64,000 nt of DNA from Pasteurella sp049670895 (GTDB lineage: Bacteria; Pseudomonadota; Gammaproteobacteria; Enterobacterales; Pasteurellaceae): NCBI RefSeq assembly GCF_049670895.1, contig NZ_CP187170.1. The stretch is one strand, 5' to 3'. The stretch's first letter is position 1. Every line of letters begins with the position of its first letter. The notes under the pieces are model-generated. The model was not told where the DNA came from, did no database searches, and saw nothing but the letters and a program-made list of their open reading frames with translations. Of this stretch, positions 36,295 to 45,097 are shown in pieces. The translations under genes and the position numbers were made by a program.

Positions 36295-37665
36295 TTATTT
36301 TTGATGAGGCTGGCGTGTATTGGCATCCACTAAATTACGCATTAATAGTGCATAATCTAATTGTACATCTTCAGGCACATCTAAGAAGACAAAATGACCA
36401 TCGCCTAAGCCTGCCGCAACGTCTTCATTTTTGCGATTCAACATCCGTTCAATTTTGAACATAATGTTACCTTTTGGGGTCATCATTTCTACCTCATCAC
36501 CGAGCAAAAATTTATTTTTAACAGCCACTTCAGCCATGCCCTGTGCATTACGTTTACCCGTAAACTCACCGACAAATTGTTGGCGTTCAGAAATGGAGTA
36601 GCCGTAATCGTAGTTTTGGTATTCATCGTGGGTATGACGACGCAAGAATCCTTCGGTATAACCCCGGTGAGCGAGGGATTCTAGCGTATCCATTAAACGT
36701 TCATCGAAGGGTTTGCCTGCTACCGCATCATCAATGGCTTTGCGATAAACTTGTGCCGTTCTCGCACAATAATAGAAAGATTTGGTTCGTCCTTCAATTT
36801 TTAAGGAATGGACGCCCAGTGCGGTGAGTTTTTCTACATGTTGTACCGCACGCAGATCTTTGGAATTCATGATGTAAGTGCCGTGCTCATCTTCAAATGC
36901 CGACATTTGTTCTTCAGGGCGTTGGCTTTCTGCAAGTAAGAACACTTTGCTGGTGGTATCGCCTTCCCCTAATGTTGGAGCCACATTTTTCACGGGAATT
37001 TCTTCTCCCACATTGACAATATTGCCGATGTCATCTTCTTTGGCTTCGGTAACGCTGTATTCCCAACGGCAGGCGTTGGTGCAAGTGCCTTGGTTTGGAT
37101 CCCGTTTATTAATATAGCCAGAGAGTAAACAACGTCCAGAATACGCCATGCATAATGCCCCATGTACGAAGACTTCAAGTTCCATGTCTGGCACTTGTTG
37201 GCGAATTTCTGCGATTTCATCTAATGAAAGCTCACGTGATAAAATCACACGGGTTAAGCCCATTTGTTTCCAAAATTTCACCGATGCCCAGTTCACCGCA
37301 TTGGCTTGCACCGAAAGGTGAATCGCAACGTGCGGGAAATGTTCACGCACTAACATAATTAAGCCAGGATCCGACATAATTAAGGCATCTGGCCCCATGG
37401 CAATGACGGGTTCTAAATCACGAATAAAGGTTTTTAATTTTGAGTTGTGCGGTGCAATATTCACCACAACATAGAATTTTTTGCCTAAGGCGTGAGCTTC
37501 ATCGATCCCAATTTTTAAATTAGCGTGATTAAATTCATTGTTACGCACACGTAAGCTGTAGCGAGGTTGCCCTGCATAAACTGCGTCAGCACCATAAGCA
37601 AAGGCATAACGCATATTTTTTAATGAGCCAGCAGGCGAGAGTAGCTCAGGAGTAAAAGTAGTCAT
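36295..37665 (-). CDS. trhP: TrhP (YegQ), U32-family tRNA hydroxylation protein
   Basis: 456 residues. Peptidase-U32 family; the signature EVFVHGALCMAYSGRCLLS with its Cys residues is exact, followed by CTNACRWEY, which supply iron-sulfur ligands in the family. TrhP makes 5-hydroxyuridine at position 34 of tRNAs, using prephenate-derived chemistry in E. coli. Length agrees with E. coli YegQ. The start has GGAAAA upstream on the minus strand. Not a peptidase in spite of the family name. Confidence 0.94.
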   Translation of the reverse strand: MTTFTPELLSPAGSLKNMRYAFAYGADAVYAGQPRYSLRVRNNEFNHANLKIGIDEAHALGKKFYVVVNIAPHNSKLKTFIRDLEPVIAMGPDALIMSDPGLIMLVREHFPHVAIHLSVQANAVNWASVKFWKQMGLTRVILSRELSLDEIAEIRQQVPDMELEVFVHGALCMAYSGRCLLSGYINKRDPNQGTCTNACRWEYSVTEAKEDDIGNIVNVGEEIPVKNVAPTLGEGDTTSKVFLLAESQRPEEQMSAFEDEHGTYIMNSKDLRAVQHVEKLTALGVHSLKIEGRTKSFYYCARTAQVYRKAIDDAVAGKPFDERLMDTLESLAHRGYTEGFLRRHTHDEYQNYDYGYSISERQQFVGEFTGKRNAQGMAEVAVKNKFLLGDEVEMMTPKGNIMFKIERMLNRKNEDVAAGLGDGHFVFLDVPEDVQLDYALLMRNLVDANTRQPHQK

Positions 37666-37860
37666 AAATTTTCCGTTAGTCTGATTACAAGTCAGTTACT
37701 CACATCAGGTGAGCAATTCAAAGGGGGATATTGTAGGGGGATTTTGAACTTTGTAAAGTAGAAACACGAAGAATGAGGGATTAATTAAAGGGCGGTGGGG
37801 TTTCTCCGTTTAATAAAACGTGATTAAAATCCACCGCACTTTTCTGTTATTTCCCACCCG

Positions 37861-39969
37861 TTATTTTGTGGTGTTCTCCGTAGGCGTTTGTTCTTGTGGC
37901 GTTGTTGTTTGCTCTAAGGTTGTTGGTGCTTCAGTTTCGGCTGCCCCGTCCTCGCTCATTGGTGTTTCATTGGCTTGCTGTAACTGCTCATGCAATGCTT
38001 GCAGTGTTTGTCCATTCACCCAAGTTTGCCCTGCTTTGATTTGCGAGTGATTAAGATATTGATCCCCTTCTTCTTTGAAATAACGCAGAATCTCTTTATT
38101 CAGGTCATCATTAAAGAGATGCCAAAATTCATGGTTTTTACGGACATTGATGGCTTGCTCATTTGGGTGGAATACGCTTTTGCTGATACGGGTTTGAGTA
38201 TCAAGGTTCAAATGCTGGAAAAATTCGGGTAACGATGGATCATCTCCCATGTTGCGGGTATCTAGGTCAAAATTGAGATCAACATTGAGGGTATTGGTTT
38301 GCGTATTGGGCAAGGTATCCAATTGTAAATTGAGGTTGCCTGCGTTGAGGTTGAAAGCAAGTTGTTTCAATGCAGATGTGGTGAAGGCTTTTTGTGTTTC
38401 AGCAGATAAATATTGTTCACAAAGGGATTGGTAAAGGCTGTTTAACCCGCATGAATAAGCCAAAAAGGCATCTTGATTATGCTGAATGTTAAGTGGCAAG
38501 TTGAGTTTAACCTGTTTCAATTCCACATGTTGCTCAGCATCGCTGAAATGACTGAGCGAGGCATTCAACGCCATTTGATATTGATTGCTTTCCACAGGGG
38601 TTTCTTGATAGTCAACGTTGAGATCCTTAAGAGTGAAGCGATTACCATAACGCAAACTGCTAAGGGTGAATTGATCCTGTGTTTTTTCTTTAAAATTTTC
38701 CGCTAAATGTGTTAAGGCTTGTTTGAAGGCAAGCATCTCTTCTTTCGTTGCGTGTTTTTCTTTATGACGCCATAAATTGGCATAAAACGGCACAAAGGCT
38801 AAACGTTTTTCTATGTCTATTTGAGTGAGACTGTGTTTTGAGTCAAGCCTATTTAGTTGTAGCACATTTTGGGGAGCCTCATTAGGATTGAGAACGAGTT
38901 TGGCGTCCCCTAAATGCCATTCAAGCGTGATATTACTGTCGTGTTTATTTTGTAGATCAGCATCAACGCTGAAGCGGAGATCTTTTGCTTGAATAAAAGG
39001 TTTTGCTTGTTCGGGAATAATGAGTTCTTTGAGGGCAATTTGGCTTTTTATACCATCGTTATGGCGTAGTAAGTCAATTAAGGTAATAAACGCCTCAGAC
39101 AATGACGGGGTGTTATCAATAAATTTTTCAGCTTCTTGGTAAAAACTGATGTGATTAGGCACCGCACTTTGTTGTAGGGCAAAATCTAACTGAGTCATCA
39201 GAATATTTTCTTGAGGGGATTTTTTATATTTATTAGAAAGGATGACTTTTTCACTGTTGAAGGTTAAGGCGGTGTCATAATGTTGAGCCGATAAGGTTTT
39301 ATCAAACTCATAATGGGCATTTTCTAATTTAATATGGGTATTTTCGCCGTTTAATAAGAAAATATCTGCGTGTTTTAAATCTAAATCAAGGGAAGTGATG
39401 TCATATTGATGCTCACCAATTGGGGTTAATACATATTGCCCTTTTAATCCTTCAAATTTTGTTTTGGCATCATAATTAAAACCAGATAGCTCACTTTGCA
39501 CCTCCATAGATTTTGTTTTGGAGGCATAGTTAATGTTAATTTCAAGCTGCTGGGCTTTATTGGTTAAATCTCGAAACTCGGTCAGAATTTGGGATTGCAA
39601 ATAATCTCCCACCACAGAAAATTGACTATTGATCGTATTTTTATCAATGGTGATATTGAGTTTTTTATTAAGTTGCTGCACTAAAGCGGGAGGAAGTTTG
39701 GATTCTGCGGTAATAGCAAAAGGTAAAGCGGTTAATTGTGTGGTAATAATATCAGTTTGGTGTTCTTCATCTTTTAAAATAAACATTAATTCTCGTTTAA
39801 AAAAATGACGTTTTTTTTCAACCACATCTAAAGTAAGTCGATCTTTTAGATGGTAAGGAAAATTTTGTAACCCCTGATCAATTTTGTGGTTGGTGTAAAA
39901 TTGTGCACAAATGCCTAAACCAAGTACAATGCTTGTTAACAGTAAAGTGATTTTTGTTTTCTTACTCAT
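37861..39969 (-). CDS. DUF945 (YdgA-like) membrane-anchored protein
   Basis: 702 residues. One N-terminal helix (about 7-24) and a large extracytoplasmic part of repeated beta-strand pattern, in keeping with YdgA/YihF (DUF945) proteins; lines such as GLQNFPYHLKDRLTLDVVEKKRHFFKRELMF fit that family. The last ~40 residues are a low-complexity Thr/Glu/Pro/Gln tail (TTLEQTTTPQEQTPTENTTK), longer than usual. Role unknown; probably periplasmic or envelope transport. Start preceded by GGGGAAACC on the minus strand. Confidence 0.72.
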   Translation of the reverse strand: MSKKTKITLLLTSIVLGLGICAQFYTNHKIDQGLQNFPYHLKDRLTLDVVEKKRHFFKRELMFILKDEEHQTDIITTQLTALPFAITAESKLPPALVQQLNKKLNITIDKNTINSQFSVVGDYLQSQILTEFRDLTNKAQQLEININYASKTKSMEVQSELSGFNYDAKTKFEGLKGQYVLTPIGEHQYDITSLDLDLKHADIFLLNGENTHIKLENAHYEFDKTLSAQHYDTALTFNSEKVILSNKYKKSPQENILMTQLDFALQQSAVPNHISFYQEAEKFIDNTPSLSEAFITLIDLLRHNDGIKSQIALKELIIPEQAKPFIQAKDLRFSVDADLQNKHDSNITLEWHLGDAKLVLNPNEAPQNVLQLNRLDSKHSLTQIDIEKRLAFVPFYANLWRHKEKHATKEEMLAFKQALTHLAENFKEKTQDQFTLSSLRYGNRFTLKDLNVDYQETPVESNQYQMALNASLSHFSDAEQHVELKQVKLNLPLNIQHNQDAFLAYSCGLNSLYQSLCEQYLSAETQKAFTTSALKQLAFNLNAGNLNLQLDTLPNTQTNTLNVDLNFDLDTRNMGDDPSLPEFFQHLNLDTQTRISKSVFHPNEQAINVRKNHEFWHLFNDDLNKEILRYFKEEGDQYLNHSQIKAGQTWVNGQTLQALHEQLQQANETPMSEDGAAETEAPTTLEQTTTPQEQTPTENTTK

Positions 39970-40121
39970 GGTTTCCCCACAATTTCTTTGTTTTCATGTC
40001 ATTTTTCGCTTATTTATTGATAATAAAGCTAAAATTTTTTGCAAAGTATAGCGAATTAAGCACAGTAGCACAAATCTCTTAATTATGAATTCAATTCATT
40101 TGACCAATGAATTTTTTGAAA

Positions 40122-40166
40122 TTGACACATATGCGACTTTTCTTTACTTTGGCAGTATAGACATCT
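40122..40166 (+). promoter_or_regulatory. metF promoter with a possible Met box
   Basis: TTGACA (40122-40127), 17-base spacer, TACTTT (40145-40150). AGACATCT at 40159-40166 is one base from the MetJ unit AGACGTCT, but the neighbouring 8-mer is a poor second unit, so MetJ control is only likely, not shown. Confidence 0.55.
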
Positions 40167-40188
40167 AAAAGTACATGAGGTAAAGAAG

Positions 40189-41082
40189 ATGAGTTACGCA
40201 AAAGAGATTGATACGCTAAACCAACACATTGCAGATTTAAACGGCAAGATCAATGTGTCCTTTGAATTTTTCCCACCTAAAAATGAAAAAATGGAAACCA
40301 TTTTGTGGGATTCTATTAACCGTTTAAAAGTCTTAAAACCTAAATTTGTTTCGGTGACCTATGGGGCAAACTCTGGGGAACGTGATCGTACTCACTCCGT
40401 GGTGAAAAATATTAAACAATTAACAGGCTTAGAAGCTGCACCCCATTTAACAGGTATTGATGCCACTCCAGAAGAGTTAGTTGAGATTGCAAAAGATTAT
40501 TGGAACAGCGGTATTCGTCGCATTGTTGCTTTACGAGGCGATGAACCAAAAGGCTATGCGAAAAAACCTTTTTATGCCTCTGATTTGGTCACTCTTTTAC
40601 GTTCAGTGGCGGATTTTGATATTTCTGTGGCGGCTTATCCAGAAGTCCACCCTGAAGCGAAATCTGCACAGGCGGATTTAATCAATTTAAAACGTAAAAT
40701 TGATGCTGGGGCTAACCATGTGATTACCCAATTCTTTTTTGATATTGATAATTACCTCCGTTTCCGTGATCGCTGTGCTTCCATTGGGATCGATGCAGAA
40801 ATTGTGCCAGGTATTTTGCCAGTCACCAACTTTAAACAACTAGTCAAAATGGCGGCTATCACCAATGTGAAAATTCCAGCATGGTTGGCGAAAAATTATG
40901 AAGGTCTAGATAATGATCAAACCACACGTAATTTAGTGGCTGCGAGTATTGCGATGGATATGGTGAGAGTGCTTTCTCGTGAAGGGGTGAAGGATTTCCA
41001 TTTTTATACCTTAAACCGTAGCGAATTAACCTATGCGATTTGCCACACGTTAGGTGTGCGTCCTGATGTGCTAGCAGAATAA
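40189..41082 (+). CDS. metF: 5,10-methylenetetrahydrofolate reductase
   Basis: 297 residues, TIM-barrel flavoprotein that makes 5-methyl-THF for methionine synthesis. Conserved FEFFPPKNEKME, SVTYGA, HLTG, ALRGDEP and QFFFD segments are present, and the C-terminus DFHFYTLNRSEL is typical. Start has ATGAGGTAAAG upstream. Own promoter; a bidirectional terminator follows. Confidence 0.97.
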   Translation: MSYAKEIDTLNQHIADLNGKINVSFEFFPPKNEKMETILWDSINRLKVLKPKFVSVTYGANSGERDRTHSVVKNIKQLTGLEAAPHLTGIDATPEELVEIAKDYWNSGIRRIVALRGDEPKGYAKKPFYASDLVTLLRSVADFDISVAAYPEVHPEAKSAQADLINLKRKIDAGANHVITQFFFDIDNYLRFRDRCASIGIDAEIVPGILPVTNFKQLVKMAAITNVKIPAWLAKNYEGLDNDQTTRNLVAASIAMDMVRVLSREGVKDFHFYTLNRSELTYAICHTLGVRPDVLAE

Positions 41083-41110
41083 TTGATAACCTTGAAAAAT
41101 TAACCCTATA

Positions 41111-41155
41111 AAAAAGCCCTATCTGTTCAATATGCTCCGACAGATAGGGCTTTTT
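41111..41155. terminator. Bidirectional terminator between metF and ettA
   Basis: Perfect 16-bp stem, AAAAAGCCCTATCTGT (41111-41126) and complement (41140-41155), 13-base loop. Serves the two convergent genes. Confidence 0.94.
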
Positions 41156-41193
41156 ATAAGCCGTGAATACCTCACTTTACATCGTATTTAGCG

Positions 41194-42864
41194 TTATTTT
41201 GCAATACGTTTGTATTTCATACGATGTGGCTGAGTGGCATCTGCACCAAAGGTTTTCTTTTTCCACTCTTCATAATCAGAGAAGTTACCTTCGTAGAACG
41301 TGACGTTACCTTCATCACCGTAATCAAGAATGTGTGTGGCGATACGGTCTAAGAACCAACGGTCATGGGAAATGACCATGGCACAGCCTGGGAATTCTAA
41401 AATCGCATTTTCCAGTGCACGTAAGGTTTCAACATCAAGGTCGTTAGTCGGTTCGTCTAATAACAACACGTTACCGCCAGCTTGTAACAATTTAGCAAGG
41501 TGTAAACGACCACGTTCACCACCTGATAATTCGCCTACACGTTTTTGTTGATCCACCCCTTTAAAGTTAAAGCGACCCACATAAGCACGGCTTGGAATTT
41601 CGAAATTACCAATGCGTAAAATATCTTGTCCATGAGACACTTCTTCCCATACGGTTTTTTTGTCGTCCATGGCATCACGGAATTGATCGACCGAGGCTAA
41701 TACAACAGTATCACCTAAGGTTACTGTCCCCGCATCTGGTTTTTCTTGACCCGAAAGCATACGGAACAGGGTGGATTTACCTGCCCCGTTTGGTCCGATA
41801 ATGCCGACAATCGCCCCTTTCGGAATGCTAAAGGAAAGATTATCAATTAAGGTGCGATCACCATAAGATTTTGTTAAACCTTGAACTTCAATGACTTTGT
41901 CACCTAAACGTGGACCCGGTGGAATAAAGAGTTCGTTGGTTTCGTTACGTTTTTGATATTCACCACTGTTAAGTTCTTCAAAGCGAGCCATACGGGCTTT
42001 GCTTTTTGCTTGGCGACCTTTTGGATTTTGACGTACCCACTCCAACTCTTTCTCAATGGATTTTTGACGAGCAGATTCTGCCGCTTGTTCTTGGGCTAAA
42101 CGCTTTTCTTTTTGTTCTAACCAAGACGAGTAATTGCCTTCCCAAGGAATCCCTTCACCACGGTCAAGCTCTAAGATCCAACCTGCTACGTTATCTAAGA
42201 AGTAACGGTCGTGGGTAATGGCGACCACCGTACCTTCGTAGTCGTGTAAGAAGCGTTCTAACCATGCCACCGATTCCGCATCTAAGTGGTTGGTTGGTTC
42301 GTCTAACAACAACATATCAGGTTTTTCGAGCAATAAACGGCAAAGTGCCACACGGCGACGTTCACCCCCTGATAAATGCTCAATTTTGGCATCCCATTCT
42401 GGCAAACGTAATGCATCGGCAGCACGCTCTAATTGGTTGTCTAAATTGTGTCCGTCGTGAGCTTGGATAATGGCTTCAAGTTCTGCTTGTTCTGCGGCTA
42501 ATTTGTCAAAATCGGCATTTTCATCGGCGTATAAGGCATACACTTCATCTAACCGAGTGAGGGCGTGCTTTACTTCACTTACCGCTTCTTCAATGGCTTC
42601 ACGCACGGTTTGTTGTGGATCGAGTTTAGGTTCTTGTGGCAAATAACCGATTTTGATGCCAGGTTGTGGGCGAGCTTCCCCTTCGATTTCTTTATCAATG
42701 CCAGCCATAATACGAAGTAATGTAGATTTACCCGCACCATTTAACCCCAAAACCCCGATTTTTGCCCCTGGGAAAAAGCTTAAAGAAATATCTTTTAAAA
42801 TATGTCGTTTCGGTGGCACGATTTTACCGACACGATGCATAGTATAAACAAATTGTGATGACAT
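41194..42864 (-). CDS. ettA: EttA, ABC-F energy-dependent translational throttle
   Basis: 556 residues (E. coli 555). Two ABC domains: GLNGAGKST / SGGERRRVALCRLLL / LLLDEPTNHLD and GPNGAGKST / SGGERGRLHLAKLLQ / LLLDEPTNDLD. The arm and the linker between the domains (RLAQEQAAESARQKS) are present, no membrane segments. Binds the ribosomal E site and gates the first peptide bond according to ADP/ATP ratio. Start has GAGAGAAA upstream on the minus strand. Confidence 0.96.
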   Translation of the reverse strand: MSSQFVYTMHRVGKIVPPKRHILKDISLSFFPGAKIGVLGLNGAGKSTLLRIMAGIDKEIEGEARPQPGIKIGYLPQEPKLDPQQTVREAIEEAVSEVKHALTRLDEVYALYADENADFDKLAAEQAELEAIIQAHDGHNLDNQLERAADALRLPEWDAKIEHLSGGERRRVALCRLLLEKPDMLLLDEPTNHLDAESVAWLERFLHDYEGTVVAITHDRYFLDNVAGWILELDRGEGIPWEGNYSSWLEQKEKRLAQEQAAESARQKSIEKELEWVRQNPKGRQAKSKARMARFEELNSGEYQKRNETNELFIPPGPRLGDKVIEVQGLTKSYGDRTLIDNLSFSIPKGAIVGIIGPNGAGKSTLFRMLSGQEKPDAGTVTLGDTVVLASVDQFRDAMDDKKTVWEEVSHGQDILRIGNFEIPSRAYVGRFNFKGVDQQKRVGELSGGERGRLHLAKLLQAGGNVLLLDEPTNDLDVETLRALENAILEFPGCAMVISHDRWFLDRIATHILDYGDEGNVTFYEGNFSDYEEWKKKTFGADATQPHRMKYKRIAK

Positions 42865-43016
42865 AAGTTTCTCTCAATCGATGATAGTGAAAATTGGATT
42901 TATTTTACTTGAAATTTACTGGATTAGCTAATTTAGCAATAAAAAACCCCTGTGCTGAAACCGCCACCAGAATGAAAATGGAAGAATGTTAAAACAAATA
43001 ACCATTTGAAATAGAT

Positions 43017-43064
43017 AAAAAAAACCCTTCGCTCAGGAAGGGTAGGAAAGTAGTTTAGCTATTT
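43017..43064 (-). ncRNA. Possible short small RNA (about 48 nt)
   Basis: Minus strand: TTGATA (43099-43094), 17-base spacer, TAAAAT (43076-43071), start expected near 43064, and a terminator with 7-bp stem ACCCTTC/GAAGGGT (43043-43024) and eight T. No gene upstream on that strand would need this terminator. The RNA would be very short, so it may be a processing or decoy element, or the terminator may serve a longer unknown transcript. Confidence 0.35.
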
Positions 43065-43226
43065 ATGATTATTTTATTTAGGAACTTTATGAATATCAAG
43101 CAATCACTTGACGTTGGCTATTTTACATAAATTTACACACAGGTAAAACTATTTTTACATTATTTTTGAAAGAAATCACAAAAAAAATGCTTAATGGATT
43201 AAGTTTTGAGCATTTTTAGCTGAAAA

Positions 43227-43254
43227 TTGAGGTCTAGATGATTTGTGCTAGAAT
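43227..43254 (+). promoter_or_regulatory. Promoter of the DUF1007-nickel/cobalt transporter pair
   Basis: TTGAGG (43227-43232), 16-base spacer, TAGAAT (43249-43254), 63 bases before the ATG. No certain metal-regulator site was found. Confidence 0.5.
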
Positions 43255-43317
43255 AAATTTATCCTGTTATTTATCTATTTACCTCTGGTTTTTATTCTGA
43301 TTTTAAAGGTTATTGCA

Positions 43318-43959
43318 ATGAAACGCATTTTTTTCTGTTTTTTGGGTTTATTCAGCAGCTTTTTTTCGTCATCACTATGGGCACATCCTCATGCCTTTAT
43401 TGAAATGCGTACAAAAGTACTCGTGAGTGAACAAAAATTAACGGGGTTTTCCATGGAATGGATTTTAGACGAAGCCAGCTCCGCTGCCGTTTTGTATGAT
43501 ATTAAACAAGCAAAAGGCAACAAAAAAGCCTTACAAAAGTTGATCGATGAGGTGATGGGGAATATTGTGCATGAGCATTATTTTAGTTATCTCTATGATA
43601 AGCAAGGACAAAAAATAAAATATAAAGCCACGCCACAAAATACGGGCATGAAATCAAATGGGAATCAGGTGTTATACCATTTTGATTTTTTACTTTCTCA
43701 GCCTCGTGAACTAAAAGACAATGAGTTTACTCTAATGACGTACGATCCCACTTATTATGTGGCGATGTATTACGATCCCGCACAAAAAAGTGCGGTGGAT
43801 TTTTCCCTAATTTCTTCAAATTGCCAAGGTCAGGTGGTGGAACCTGTCGTCGATGAAAAAATTCGTCGTTATGCCAATTCCTTAGATCAAACGCAAAAAG
43901 ATGAAGATGATTCTTTAGGGGTGATTTTTGCTCAAAAAGTGATGTTAATATGCAAATAA
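43318..43959 (+). CDS. DUF1007 family periplasmic protein
   Basis: 213 residues. Signal peptide (about 1-22, SSSLWA) followed at once by HPHAFIEM, the conserved His-rich start of DUF1007 proteins, likely a metal ligand set. Found in many bacteria next to NiCoT/RcnA-like genes, as here, where the next gene overlaps by 10 bases. Probably delivers or senses nickel or cobalt. An uptake signal lies within the coding region. Confidence 0.86.
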   Translation: MKRIFFCFLGLFSSFFSSSLWAHPHAFIEMRTKVLVSEQKLTGFSMEWILDEASSAAVLYDIKQAKGNKKALQKLIDEVMGNIVHEHYFSYLYDKQGQKIKYKATPQNTGMKSNGNQVLYHFDFLLSQPRELKDNEFTLMTYDPTYYVAMYYDPAQKSAVDFSLISSNCQGQVVEPVVDEKIRRYANSLDQTQKDEDDSLGVIFAQKVMLICK

Positions 43960-44975
43960 ATTTTCCTATTAAGTCTGTGGTGATTTTACTTGTTTTGGGG
44001 ATCTTGGCGTATTTTTTATTGCCCATGTTGTTTTTCCAAGTGGCAATTTGGCAACGAGATTTTAATCAATTGATGTCGGGGTATTTACATCAAATCAATT
44101 TACATCAAACCTATGCGGGATTGGGGTTAATTGGGGTGAGTTTTTTATATGGCGTTTTTCATGCGATTGGGCCGGGGCATGGTAAATTTATCTTGGCAAC
44201 CTATTTAACCACCCACCAAACGCAGTTAAAAACAAGCATTAAACTCACGTTGCTTTCTGCCTTAACACAAGGGTTTGTCGCCGTATTTGCCACCTCAATT
44301 GTGGTGGTCATTTTAAATCTGTCTTCCCATTATTTTAAACTCAGCCAACTTTGGTTAGAGCGTGGGGCATTTGCAATGATATTGTTACTGGGTTTGTACT
44401 GGTGTGTACGTTATGGAAAAATCTGGTACCAGCAATCTCGCCAAGGGAAAGCGATGATGAAGTTACAAATCAACCGTATTGATTTATCTGCAAATTCGCC
44501 TTTGCCTGCCTTGAAAACGGGGCAGCGTGTGCCTCAACATGTGATGCATTTTCATGGCGAACACTGTGGGTGTGGACATCAGCATGCACCGAATCAGCAC
44601 CAATTAGCTCAGGCAAATGATTGGAAATCGCAGATCTTATTGGTGTTAAGTATTGGAATGCGGCCTTGTTCGGGGGCGATTTTTGTGCTTTTTTTCGCCT
44701 ATATGATTGATTTATATTGGTGGGGCATGGGGGCAACCTTTGCCATGGCACTTGGCACAGGCTTAACCTTATCTGTTTTTGCCTTATTGGTACGCTATGC
44801 CAGACATAGTGCGATCAAATTAGGACGTTGGTATCAGAATTCTTCCTCTTCTCATTCCCATGTTGATGTGTTAATAAAATGTTTAGCAGGCATATTGTTA
44901 ATTTTCTTTGCTTCCAGTTTGCTCTATGGCACGACATTACCAACACAAGGCGGTGCGGTACTGTTTGGTCGATAA
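43950..44975 (+). CDS. Nickel/cobalt transporter of the NiCoT/RcnA group
   Basis: 341 residues, six to eight membrane helices. HAIGPGHGKFILATYL is the metal motif of the group, and SIGMRPCSGAIFVLFF is the second conserved helix. A cytoplasmic or periplasmic His-rich loop (HVMHFHGEHCGCGHQH) separates the halves. Direction, export or import, is not decided by sequence; the DUF1007 partner is seen with both. Translation coupled to the preceding gene. Confidence 0.87.
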   Translation: MQINFPIKSVVILLVLGILAYFLLPMLFFQVAIWQRDFNQLMSGYLHQINLHQTYAGLGLIGVSFLYGVFHAIGPGHGKFILATYLTTHQTQLKTSIKLTLLSALTQGFVAVFATSIVVVILNLSSHYFKLSQLWLERGAFAMILLLGLYWCVRYGKIWYQQSRQGKAMMKLQINRIDLSANSPLPALKTGQRVPQHVMHFHGEHCGCGHQHAPNQHQLAQANDWKSQILLVLSIGMRPCSGAIFVLFFAYMIDLYWWGMGATFAMALGTGLTLSVFALLVRYARHSAIKLGRWYQNSSSSHSHVDVLIKCLAGILLIFFASSLLYGTTLPTQGGAVLFGR

Positions 44976-44976
44976 C

Positions 44977-45007
44977 TTCTTGCCCAAGAAGGCAAGAAAA
45001 CTTTTTT
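44977..45007 (+). terminator. Terminator after the nickel/cobalt transporter
   Basis: TTCTTGCC (44977-44984) and GGCAAGAA (44991-44998), T run at 45002-45007. Confidence 0.8.
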
Positions 45008-45040
45008 AAAAATGACCGCACTTTTAACGCGTATTCAATA

Positions 45041-45080
45041 AAAAACAGGGTGGAACACATTAATTCCACCCTGTTTTTTT
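45041..45080. terminator. Bidirectional terminator downstream of tyrP
   Basis: Fifteen-bp stem AAAAACAGGGTGGAA (45041-45055) and complement (45064-45078), T run on each strand. Confidence 0.93.
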
Positions 45081-45097
45081 ATGTATTGAATGGTTGC

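Larger units (their letters stand above)
42865..43317. other. Long intergenic region with minus-strand terminator and promoter-like signals
   Basis: 453 bases, AT-rich, no protein gene. It holds a strong minus-strand terminator (43017-43043), a promoter facing it (43071-43099), several TTTACA/TGTAAA motifs at 43121-43160, a 9-bp hairpin AAAAATGCT/AGCATTTTT (43183-43217) with T runs on both strands, and the promoter of the DUF1007 gene. Confidence 0.55.

Noticed and set aside
37790..37850. GCGGTGG/CCACCGC hairpin downstream of the DUF945-like gene as a terminator
   Set aside because: Loop is too long and the T run on the minus strand is poor.
43089..43130. 13-codon leader-peptide-like frame (MNIKQSLDVGYFT) with AGGAAC upstream
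   Set aside because: No promoter, no run of regulatory codons and no attenuator linked to it; may be chance in AT-rich DNA.
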